20,057 nt of DNA. Origin: Oscillospiraceae bacterium. Lineage in GTDB: Bacteria; Bacillota; Clostridia; Oscillospirales; Oscillospiraceae. Numbering within the stretch: position 1 is the stretch's first letter; every line of letters starts with the position of its first letter. The position numbers were made by a program, and so were the translations under genes. Positions 8,485 to 15,070 of this stretch are shown piece after piece. The stretch spans positions 1-20,057 of the forward strand of contig JAEDKB010000009.1 of the NCBI GenBank assembly GCA_016296045.1. The letters run 5' to 3'. Under the pieces are notes generated by a model. The model was not told the origin of the DNA, searched no databases, and worked only from the letters and a program-made list of their open reading frames with translations.

Positions 8485-8823
8485 TCACGGGCTGCGGTGT
8501 TTGCGGCAGCCGCCGCAGCCGCATTGTGTTTCTTCGCCGCTGCAAAGGGAGTATTCTCCGCCCTCAATTCGAAGGCCGATGCCTTCAACCAGAGCTTCCG
8601 CAATTTTTTCTCTTGCGGCGTTATAGATTTGTTGCACCGTTGTACGCGCAACTCCCATATATCCGGCGCACTCCTCCTGAGAAAATCTTTCTTTATCTAT
8701 CAAACGTATGGCTTCATACTCATCGACTGTGAGGATCATCATTGCTTTGTTTCCGTCTTTGGGATGAAATTCATTCACCTTCGGCAGGCAGCAAACTTTC
8801 CTGCATTTTCTCGGTCTGGACAT
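8485..8823 (-). CDS. DUF134-family predicted DNA-binding protein
   Basis: A 112-residue protein of the DUF134 family. The N-terminus SRPRKCRKVCCLPK, the MILTVDEYEAIRLIDKERFSQEECA stretch and the sigma-70 region 4-like helix-turn-helix (about 48-70, ending VARTTVQQIYNAAREK) are typical. The C-terminus has a Cys cluster (Cys94, 101, 103, 106 in CSGEETQCGCGGCRKH) that could bind a metal or an Fe-S cluster, plus Cys7, 11 and 12 near the N-terminus. A metal- or redox-responsive regulator would fit, though the family is poorly characterised. ATG 8821-8823 follows AAAGGAA. It is divergent from the large sulfur/redox enzyme and shares a highly structured promoter region with it, so it is a good candidate regulator of that operon and of itself (inference). 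Confidence 0.9.
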   Translation of the reverse strand: MSRPRKCRKVCCLPKVNEFHPKDGNKAMMILTVDEYEAIRLIDKERFSQEECAGYMGVARTTVQQIYNAAREKIAEALVEGIGLRIEGGEYSLCSGEETQCGCGGCRKHRSP

Positions 8824-8838
8824 ATATGATTCCTTTCG

Positions 8839-8866
8839 ATAATGATTGACATATGTTTTTCATTAT
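8839..8866. promoter_or_regulatory. Fur/PerR-like dyad over the plus-strand promoter
   Basis: ATAATGA (8839-8845) and TCATTAT (8860-8866) form a 7-bp inverted repeat, N14 apart, spanning the -35 box and spacer of the promoter for the large redox enzyme. The GATAATGAT at 8838-8846 looks like half of a Fur-type box, which would suit an operon with an iron-type importer. It does not match the tight 7-1-7 Fur family layout, so this is only a suggestion. Confidence 0.3.
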
Positions 8867-8874
8867 GGTATCAT
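8846..8874 (+). promoter_or_regulatory. SigA promoter for the sulfur/redox operon
   Basis: There is TTGACA (8846-8851), a 17-bp spacer and TATCAT (8869-8874). The -35 box is embedded in the left arm of a perfect 13-bp inverted repeat. Predicted transcription would start near 8881, giving a leader of about 85 bases before ATG 8967. Confidence 0.75.
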
Positions 8875-8907
8875 AAAACCAGTTTATGACATATGATATT
8901 TATTCGC

Positions 8908-8936
8908 ATTTTACCATATTTAACAGCGTATGTCAA
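8908..8936 (-). promoter_or_regulatory. SigA promoter for the DUF134 gene
   Basis: On the minus strand there is TTGACA (8931-8936), a 17-bp spacer ending TATGG, and TAAAAT (8908-8913). It faces the plus-strand promoter, so the two predicted start sites (about 8881 plus, about 8901 minus) point into each other and the 5' ends of the two transcripts would overlap by about 20 bases. Confidence 0.75.
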
Positions 8937-8966
8937 TCATTCATACAGAAGAAAGCGAGACAGAAT

Positions 8967-11537
8967 ATGAAAGTGATAATCATCGGCGGTGTTGCAGCCG
9001 GAACAAAAGCGGCAGCAAAAATCAAGCGAGAGGATCGCTCTGCTCAGGTAGAGATTTATACCAAGAGCAACGATATTTCCTATGCCGGATGCGGTTTACC
9101 TTATTATGTTGGCGGTGAAATTGAAACAAGTGAGGAACTGATTGTAAACTCTCCCGAAAAGTTTGCCTCCCTTACCGGAGCAGTTGTTCACACCGGGGAA
9201 GAGGCTGTTCACGTTGATGCCAATGCGAAAACGGTTGTTTTCCGCAACAACACGGACGGCTCCCGGAAGACCGTAAACTACGATAAACTGATCGTTGCAA
9301 GCGGTGCGTCTCCCATTGTTCCTCAGATCAGCGGTGTTTCACTTGAGGGCATTTTTACCGTCCGAACACCGGACGATGCCATTGCTATCCGGAATTACAT
9401 TCAACTGCATCATTGCAAAAACGCTGTTGTGGTAGGTGCCGGATTCATCGGCATGGAAATGGCCGAAAACCTGATGGCACAAAATCTATCCGTAACGGTC
9501 ATTGATATGCTCGATCAGATTCTTCCGAATATTCTTGATCCCGAAATGGCCGGCTTTGCCGCAAGGCAGCTGCGAAAGAACGGCTGCAAAATCATGACCG
9601 GAACGGCGGTTTCCGGGTTCCGTGGTGAATTCTCCGTAAACGCCGTTATGACCAGTGTAGGCGAGCTTGCGGCCGATGTGGTGATTTTATGCATCGGTAT
9701 CCGTCCGGCTACTGCCTTCCTCGAAGGCACCGGCATTGAAATGATAAAGGGCGCGGTTGTTGTTGACGAGTATCAAAAGACAAATCTTGATGACATCTAT
9801 GCCGTCGGCGACTGTGCCGTTGTGAAAAATCGTATTACAGGCGACCCGCAGTGGTCTGCTATGGGTTCCACCGCGAATATTACGGCAAGATGTCTGGCAA
9901 AAACACTCACCGGAACCGAAAGCGCATACGGCGGCTGTCTCGGAACCGGCGTTGTAAAACTCTCCGATACGCTCAGTGCCGGCAGAACCGGTCTTTCCGA
10001 GGAGCAGGCACGAAACGCCGGTTATGATGTCGAAACCGTTGTTTGTATCAGCGATGACAAGGCACATTATTATCCGAATTCCTCTGTATTTGCGACGAAG
10101 CTGATTGCCGATAAAAACACAGGCAAACTGCTCGGCATGCAGGTGATCGGCAGCGGAGCCGTTGATAAAATGACGGACATTGCCGTTGTCGGAATTTCCG
10201 CAGGACTGAAAGTAAGCGATTTTGATACCATGGACATGGCATACGCGCCTCCCTTCTCCACCGCCATTCATCCCTTTGTTCAGGCCTGCTATGTGCTGCA
10301 AAATAAAATGAACGGCGATTTTGAGACCGTTACGCCGGCGGAATATCTTGCCGGCAAAGCAAAAGGATACCGTGTCATTGATGTGCAGCCGGAAGCAAAG
10401 ATTTTCGGTGCCACTTGGGTGAATCTCGGAAAAGTGAACGGAGAGATCCAAGGCATTGGCAAGGATGAAAAGCTGCTTCTTGTTTGCACGAGAGGCAAAC
10501 GGGGATATTTCTTGCAGAATCGTCTGAAATATTACGGTTATACGAACACAAAGGTATTGGAGGGCGGCGCATTTTTTAACACCGTGAAGGTAGACAACCC
10601 CGTCGGGAAACTCTCTCCGGAAGAAATTAAAAGAGTGAAGGGCTTGGGCTGCCTGCAGGACAAGCGTTATTCGGATATTTTCAATGTGCGTGTCATTACC
10701 AAAAACGGTAAAATTACCGCATCGGAACAGCACATCATTGCTGAGGCTGCGGAAAAGTTCGGAAGCGGCGAAGTTACGATGACTTCCCGACTGACCTTGG
10801 AAATTCAGGGTGTTCACTATGCCGACATCGCCGAGCTCATCGAATATCTCAACGAAAACGGGCTTCTGACCGGCGGAACCGGCTCCCTTGTCCGTCCCGT
10901 TGTTTCCTGCAAGGGTACGACCTGCCAGTACGGTCTGATTGATACCTTTGGGCTCAGCGAAAAAATTCACGAGCGTTTTTATCTCGGTTATCACGATGTT
11001 ACCCTGCCCCACAAATTCAAAATTGCCGTCGGAGGCTGCCCCAACAACTGTGTAAAGCCGGACCTGAATGACCTCGGCGTGGTCGGTCAAAGAATTCCCA
11101 TGGTGAACGCCGGTCAGTGCAAAGGCTGCAAGGTGTGTCAGGTTGAAAAAGCCTGCCCCATTCAGGCGGCAAAGCTTGTTGACGGAAAGCTCGCTCTCGG
11201 CGCAGAGTGCAACAACTGCGGCCGCTGCAAAAACAAATGCCCGTTCGGCGTTATTCCGGAATACACCGACGGTTATAAGATTTACATCGGCGGCAGATGG
11301 GGCAAAAAATTTGCAAACGGAAGACCGCTCAGCAGAATTTTCACCTCAGAGGAAGAAGTTATGGATGTGATAGAACGCGCCATTTTGTTCTTCCGCGACG
11401 AAGGACGCTCCGGCGAACGTTTTGCAGACACCATCCACCGTTTGGGCTTTGAATACGTGGAAGACAAGCTCATTCACAGCAAAATCGATAAAACAGCGAT
11501 TTTGAATAAAACGGTAAAAGGCGGTGCTACCTGCTGA
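8967..11537 (+). CDS. Three-part fusion: CoA-disulfide-reductase-like flavoprotein, rhodanese, AsrC-like siroheme/[4Fe-4S] reductase
   Basis: An 856-residue cytoplasmic redox enzyme. Residues 1-450 are a pyridine nucleotide-disulfide oxidoreductase: FAD motif VIIIGGVAAG at the start, redox Cys42 in SYAGCGLPYYVGG, NAD motif VVVGAGFIGME (154-164), YAVGDC (278-283) and the CoA-disulfide-reductase signature AYAPPFS. Residues 460-550 are a rhodanese domain with active Cys507 in CTRGKRGY. Residues 560-700 are one nitrite/sulfite reductase repeat: TSRLTLEIQG, then CKGTTC (648, 653) and GCPNNC (691, 695), the siroheme-[4Fe-4S] cysteines. Two ferredoxin clusters follow: Cys718/721/724/730 and Cys748/751/754/758. 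The last part resembles AsrC of anaerobic sulfite reductase. NAD(P)H-driven reduction of persulfide, polysulfide or sulfite to sulfide is inferred. ATG 8967 is preferred; an ATG 27 codons upstream overlaps the promoter region. The stop overlaps the next start (TGATG). Confidence 0.9.
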   Translation: MKVIIIGGVAAGTKAAAKIKREDRSAQVEIYTKSNDISYAGCGLPYYVGGEIETSEELIVNSPEKFASLTGAVVHTGEEAVHVDANAKTVVFRNNTDGSRKTVNYDKLIVASGASPIVPQISGVSLEGIFTVRTPDDAIAIRNYIQLHHCKNAVVVGAGFIGMEMAENLMAQNLSVTVIDMLDQILPNILDPEMAGFAARQLRKNGCKIMTGTAVSGFRGEFSVNAVMTSVGELAADVVILCIGIRPATAFLEGTGIEMIKGAVVVDEYQKTNLDDIYAVGDCAVVKNRITGDPQWSAMGSTANITARCLAKTLTGTESAYGGCLGTGVVKLSDTLSAGRTGLSEEQARNAGYDVETVVCISDDKAHYYPNSSVFATKLIADKNTGKLLGMQVIGSGAVDKMTDIAVVGISAGLKVSDFDTMDMAYAPPFSTAIHPFVQACYVLQNKMNGDFETVTPAEYLAGKAKGYRVIDVQPEAKIFGATWVNLGKVNGEIQGIGKDEKLLLVCTRGKRGYFLQNRLKYYGYTNTKVLEGGAFFNTVKVDNPVGKLSPEEIKRVKGLGCLQDKRYSDIFNVRVITKNGKITASEQHIIAEAAEKFGSGEVTMTSRLTLEIQGVHYADIAELIEYLNENGLLTGGTGSLVRPVVSCKGTTCQYGLIDTFGLSEKIHERFYLGYHDVTLPHKFKIAVGGCPNNCVKPDLNDLGVVGQRIPMVNAGQCKGCKVCQVEKACPIQAAKLVDGKLALGAECNNCGRCKNKCPFGVIPEYTDGYKIYIGGRWGKKFANGRPLSRIFTSEEEVMDVIERAILFFRDEGRSGERFADTIHRLGFEYVEDKLIHSKIDKTAILNKTVKGGATC

Positions 11538-12493
11538 TGAAAAGGTTGATTGCCGTATTCATAGCACTGGTACTTTTCACCTTTTGCGGCTGCTCCGTAA
11601 AAAGCAGCGATATTGTTTCTTCCGACTTGGACGCTCAAATTATTTTTACGGATGCACTGAACAGAGAGATTCACATAGAAAAAAGTCCTGAGCGTGTTGC
11701 GGCACTGATCGGCAGCTTTGCGGATGTGTGGCAGCTTTCCGGCGGCAGCGTATGCGCCGCTGCTGAGGATGCTTGGGACGATTTCGGGCTTGAGCTCGGA
11801 GATGCCGTCAATATCGGCGGTGCACATTCGCCGAGTGTGGAAAGTCTGCTTTCGGCAGACCCCGACTTCGTGATAGCAAGCGCTTCTACAGCCTCCAACG
11901 TCGAAATGAAAGAAACGCTGGAAAACGCCGGCATCACCGTAGCGTATTTTGATGTGGATTGCTTTGAGGATTATCTCTCCATGCTGGATATCTGCACCGA
12001 TATTACGGGCAGGAAAGACCTTTATGAGCAAAACGGAACGATGCTTCAAGCACAAATCGACGCAATCAAAGAAGAATGCCTCCATGCGAATCTTCCCGAA
12101 AATGAACGCAAGATCCTTTTGCTGAGAGCCTCTTCCGGTTTCGTCAAGGCCAAAGGCAGCGAAGGAACGATTCTCGGCGAAATGCTTGCCGATCTTGGCT
12201 GCATCAATATCGCAGACAGCGATGAAGCATTGCTTGAAAATCTGAGCGTGGAAAGCGTAATTCGTGAGGAGCCATACCGTATTTTTGTCGTCACAATGGG
12301 TGATGACACGGAAACAGCAATCGATAATCTGACAAGAATGATGGACGAAAACCCTGCTTGGGGCTCGCTGGAAGCTGTCAGTGAAAATCGGCTGCACATC
12401 ATGGATCGAAAACTCTTTAACATTAAACCGAATGCAAAATGGGCGGAAGCATATGAACAACTCAGCGCAATCCTGCTTGAAAAAGACAAATAG
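11537..12493 (+). CDS. ABC importer substrate-binding lipoprotein, FecB/BtuF type
   Basis: A 318-residue class III (helical-backbone) binding protein. The signal peptide has the lipobox FCGC, with Cys19 the probable lipid anchor. The mature part shows TDALNREIHIEKSPERVAAL, the classic start of iron-siderophore/heme/cobalamin binding proteins, then VNIGGAHSPSVESLLSADPDFVIAS, a second lobe GTILGEMLADLGCINIAD and the closing HIMDRKLFNIKPNAKWAEAYEQL. Its ATG shares a base with the stop codon of the fusion enzyme gene, so the two are translationally coupled. The permease gene starts inside its last 41 bases. The ligand cannot be assigned from sequence; ferric-siderophore, heme or a corrinoid/tetrapyrrole are options. 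The link to a siroheme enzyme is suggestive only. Confidence 0.9.
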   Translation: MKRLIAVFIALVLFTFCGCSVKSSDIVSSDLDAQIIFTDALNREIHIEKSPERVAALIGSFADVWQLSGGSVCAAAEDAWDDFGLELGDAVNIGGAHSPSVESLLSADPDFVIASASTASNVEMKETLENAGITVAYFDVDCFEDYLSMLDICTDITGRKDLYEQNGTMLQAQIDAIKEECLHANLPENERKILLLRASSGFVKAKGSEGTILGEMLADLGCINIADSDEALLENLSVESVIREEPYRIFVVTMGDDTETAIDNLTRMMDENPAWGSLEAVSENRLHIMDRKLFNIKPNAKWAEAYEQLSAILLEKDK

Positions 12494-13478
12494 AATAACG
12501 TGGTTGTATTTGGCGGGGTTTTTGTTCCTCGGTATCTCTGTTATCGCGGGGCTGACGCTCGGAAGCACCGGACTGACATTCTTTGAAATCAAGCAGGCAT
12601 TTACGGAGGGCTTCGGTTCCTCTGCCGGAGCACGGATTTTCGCTTTCGTCCGGCTTCCGAGAACCGCAGCCGCTCTTGTCTGCGGTGCGGCACTTTCCGT
12701 TTCGGGTGCGGTCATCCAAGGGGTGCTTGCAAATCGTCTTGCCTCACCGAGTATCGTCGGCGTTAATTCCGGTGCAGGGCTTGCCGTAACAATTTGCACG
12801 GCTCTCGGCATATACGGCGGGTGGCGGCTGTCGGTGTTTTCTTTTCTCGGTGCTTTTGCTGCGGTGATGCTTGTCAGCCTCGGCTCCCGCAAATGGGGTG
12901 CATCGCGTGGTACGGTTATCCTGATCGGTGTCGCCATGAACAGTCTGCTCGGCGCCGTTTCGGACACAATTATCACCTTCACACCGAATGTAGGGGTGAT
13001 GAGCAACGACTTTAAAATCGGTGAGTTTTCGGCGGTTACCTACCAAAAGCTGATTCCTGCCGCTTTTATGATTCTGATTACCTTGATTGTACTGCTTACT
13101 TTGACAAACGAGCTGGACGTTCTTACTCTGGGTGATGATAACGCAAAAGGGCTTGGCATGAATACTTCGGTTATGCGGACAGTATTCTTGCTTTTGGCAG
13201 CGCTTCTTGCCGGATGCGCCGTCAGCCTCGCGGGACTTTTATCCTTTGTGGGGCTTATCGTTCCTCACGCCGTCAGACGTTTGGCCGGCAGTAAATCCTC
13301 GCATTTGATTGCGCTTTGCGCTTTATTCGGTTCGGCTTTCGTCTGCCTGTGTGATACCATCGCAAGAACCGCTTTCGCTCCTTATGAAATTCCCGTAGGG
13401 ATCATTATGGCATTTCTGGGCGCACCTTTCTTTGTATTTATTCTGATCAAGGGCAAAGGAGGTCACGCCCGTGATTGA
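12453..13478 (+). CDS. FecCD-type ABC importer permease
   Basis: A 341-residue integral membrane protein with about ten hydrophobic segments, as in BtuC/FhuB/FecCD. Hallmarks are RLPRTAAALVCGAALSVSG followed by QGVLANRLASPSIVGVNSGAG near the N-terminus, LAGLLSFVGLIVPHAVRRLAG (coupling-helix region) and the C-terminal EIPVGIIMAFLGAPFFVFIL. ATG 12453, after GGGCGGAAG, is chosen over an upstream in-frame ATG at 12381 because it gives a normal short cytoplasmic N-terminus. It overlaps the binding-protein gene by 41 bases and the ATPase gene by 8. Only one permease gene is present, so the transporter would use a homodimer. Confidence 0.94.
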   Translation: MNNSAQSCLKKTNRITWLYLAGFLFLGISVIAGLTLGSTGLTFFEIKQAFTEGFGSSAGARIFAFVRLPRTAAALVCGAALSVSGAVIQGVLANRLASPSIVGVNSGAGLAVTICTALGIYGGWRLSVFSFLGAFAAVMLVSLGSRKWGASRGTVILIGVAMNSLLGAVSDTIITFTPNVGVMSNDFKIGEFSAVTYQKLIPAAFMILITLIVLLTLTNELDVLTLGDDNAKGLGMNTSVMRTVFLLLAALLAGCAVSLAGLLSFVGLIVPHAVRRLAGSKSSHLIALCALFGSAFVCLCDTIARTAFAPYEIPVGIIMAFLGAPFFVFILIKGKGGHARD

Positions 13479-14226
13479 GCTGAAAAAAGTAACCGCCGGA
13501 TACCCTTCCAAAACCGTTTTGAGCGAAATTTCTCTTTCCGTTCCGAAAGGAACACTGATTTCTGTAATCGGAAAAAACGGTTCCGGAAAAAGCACCCTGC
13601 TGAAAACGGTGATTGGCATCATAAATGCAAAAAGCGGTGAAATGCTGTTTGACGGCGAATCGGAATTGTCTCGTCAAAGCATGGCAAAGAAAGTCTCATA
13701 TCTCGCGCAGGGAAAAAGCGTATCCGATATGACGGTTGAACAATTGGTGCTCCACGGCAGATTCCCGCATTTGAGTTATCCCCGCCGATACAGTAAAAAA
13801 GACCGGGAAATCTCAAGTGCCGCTTTGCGGCAGATGGGAATTGCCGATATTGCCGGCACTCCCCTTTCCGCTCTTTCGGGCGGTATGCGGCAAAAGGCCT
13901 ATATTGCAATGGCATTGGCACAGGATACCGACTATATTCTCCTGGATGAGCCTACCACTTATTTGGATATTTCCAATCAGGTGGAGCTGATGAAAATATT
14001 ACGTTCTCTCGCGGATCGCGGAAAAGGCATTGTTGCCGTAATGCACGATCTTCCGTTGGCGTTTGGCTTCTCGGACCGTATCGCAGTCATAAAAGGCGCG
14101 AAAATTGCCGCTTTTGACACGCCGCAGAAGATTTGCGATTCCGGTATCGTTCAGGAGGTTTTCGGTATTGACTTACAATACTCGCCTGCCGAAAAATCAT
14201 ATCATTACAAATACCCGTCGCGCTGA
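13471..14226 (+). CDS. FecE-type ABC importer ATP-binding protein
   Basis: A 251-residue ATPase. It has Walker A GKNGSGKS (34-41), the Q-loop near SYLAQGKS, signature LSGGMRQKAYIAMALAQ, Walker B DYILLDEPTTYLD, and the switch His in VMHDLPLA. DEPTTYLDISNQVELM is characteristic of FecE/FhuC/BtuD-type subunits. It begins with GTG (13471-13473), preceded by a very strong AAAGGAGGT at 13455-13463, and overlaps the permease stop. It is the last gene of the tightly coupled enzyme-SBP-permease-ATPase unit; rubrerythrin follows after a 123-bp gap. Confidence 0.95.
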   Translation: MIELKKVTAGYPSKTVLSEISLSVPKGTLISVIGKNGSGKSTLLKTVIGIINAKSGEMLFDGESELSRQSMAKKVSYLAQGKSVSDMTVEQLVLHGRFPHLSYPRRYSKKDREISSAALRQMGIADIAGTPLSALSGGMRQKAYIAMALAQDTDYILLDEPTTYLDISNQVELMKILRSLADRGKGIVAVMHDLPLAFGFSDRIAVIKGAKIAAFDTPQKICDSGIVQEVFGIDLQYSPAEKSYHYKYPSR

Positions 14227-14302
14227 TCGGCTCAAATAAAACGTTATGCGATCAAAAAGTTCATCCGCAGCATTGGTCTGATAAAGCTGCTGTAAGGCGG
14301 CC

Positions 14303-14331
14303 TTGATCGTGCTGTAAAAATATTTTAAATT
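14303..14331 (+). promoter_or_regulatory. Possible weak promoter for rubrerythrin
   Basis: TTGATC (14303-14308), a 17-bp spacer and TAAATT (14326-14331) lie in the 123-bp gap before rubrerythrin, just upstream of AAAGGAG. Both boxes match the consensus at only four of six positions. Rubrerythrin could equally be transcribed by read-through from the importer operon. Confidence 0.3.
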
Positions 14332-14349
14332 GTAAAGGAGACTGTAACA

Positions 14350-15006
14350 ATGGAAAAATGGAAATGTTCTGTATGTGGATATATCCACGAAGGCCCTATG
14401 CCCGATGGTTTTACCTGCCCTATCTGCAAGCAGCCCGCTTCAAAATTTGTAAAGCTGGAAGAAGCATCCAAAAATCCCTATGCCGGCACAAAGACCGAGA
14501 AGAATTTATGGGAAGCCTTTGCAGGTGAATCTCAGGCAAGAAACAAATATACATATTTTGCATCCGTTGCGAAAAAAGCCGGTTATGAGCAGATCGCCGC
14601 GCTCTTCCTGCAGACCGCACAGAACGAAATGGAACACGCCAAGCTTTGGTTCAAAGCACTTGGCGAGCTTGGCGATACCGCTGAAAACCTTTTGCACGCT
14701 GCGGAAGGCGAAAACTATGAGTGGACGGATATGTACGACCGCATGGCAAAGGACGCGGATGAGGAAGGTTTCCACGAGCTTGCCGAGCAGTTCCGCGGGG
14801 TAGCCGCGATTGAAAAGGCACATGAAGAAAGATACAGAGCATTACTTCATAATGTCGAAGCCAAGGAAGTCTTTGAAAAAAGCGGCGTTGTAATGTGGGA
14901 ATGCCGCAACTGCGGACATCTCGTTGTAGGAACCAAAGCCCCTGATATTTGTCCTGTATGTAAGCATCCTCAAAGCTATTTTGAAGTAAGAAAAGAAAAC
15001 TATTAA
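14350..15006 (+). CDS. Rubrerythrin with rubredoxin-like domains at both ends
   Basis: A 218-residue cytoplasmic peroxide-scavenging protein. The N-terminal rubredoxin-like knuckle has Cys6, Cys9, Cys23 and Cys26 (WKCSVCGY...CPICKQPA). The central four-helix di-iron domain (about 45-170) has ligand motifs [11 protein letters not shown] (Glu60), QNEMEHAK (Glu93, His96) and [10 protein letters not shown] (Glu155, His158). A second knuckle has Cys185, Cys188, Cys201 and Cys204 (WECRNCGH...CPVCKHPQ). Ordinary rubrerythrin has only the C-terminal rubredoxin domain, and the reverse type of clostridia only the N-terminal one; this has both and is correspondingly longer. AAAGGAG precedes the ATG. The gene follows the iron-type importer and is closed by a strong terminator. 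Confidence 0.95.
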   Translation: MEKWKCSVCGYIHEGPMPDGFTCPICKQPASKFVKLEEASKNPYAGTKTEKNLWEAFAGESQARNKYTYFASVAKKAGYEQIAALFLQTAQNEMEHAKLWFKALGELGDTAENLLHAAEGENYEWTDMYDRMAKDADEEGFHELAEQFRGVAAIEKAHEERYRALLHNVEAKEVFEKSGVVMWECRNCGHLVVGTKAPDICPVCKHPQSYFEVRKENY

Positions 15007-15014
15007 GTAGCAAA

Positions 15015-15052
15015 AGAGCCTGTCGGTTAGAACCGACAGGCTCTCTCTTTTG
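15015..15052. terminator. Bidirectional terminator between rubrerythrin and the ABC exporter
   Basis: AGAGCCTGTCGGTT (15015-15028) pairs with AACCGACAGGCTCT (15031-15044). The plus strand continues CTCTTTTGTT, and on the minus strand CTTTTGC follows the stem. It serves the convergent rubrerythrin (+) and PglK-like (-) genes. Confidence 0.88.
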
Positions 15053-15070
15053 TTAACTCAAAATCAGAAA

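Larger units (their letters stand above)
8841..8941. repeat. 13-bp perfect inverted repeat carrying two facing -35 boxes, with a third related half-site
   Basis: AATGATTGACATA (8841-8853) recurs as its exact reverse complement TATGTCAATCATT (8929-8941). A third copy of the core, TGACATATG, is at 8887-8895 on the plus strand (the first is at 8847-8855). A dyad CATAAA-N5-TTTATG (8872-8888) lies between. The arrangement looks like a set of operator sites in the DUF134/redox-enzyme intergenic region. Confidence 0.75.

Noticed and set aside
8841..8941. Insertion-sequence ends suggested by the 13-bp inverted repeat
   Set aside because: The 75-bp interior cannot encode anything, there are no flanking direct repeats, and both arms coincide with well-formed -35 boxes at correct spacing, so a regulatory explanation fits better.
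9687..13006. Long minus-strand open frames opposite the redox enzyme and importer genes
   Set aside because: They are antisense to genes with full sets of catalytic motifs and coupled starts; the antisense translations show no domain or ribosome binding site.
14230..14330. Minus-strand stretch in the rubrerythrin upstream gap that reads like protein (IKAALQQLYQTNAADELFDR)
   Set aside because: It might be a gene remnant, but it is short, lacks a start signal and matches no family I can name. It is also plausible leader DNA, so it is not called a pseudogene.
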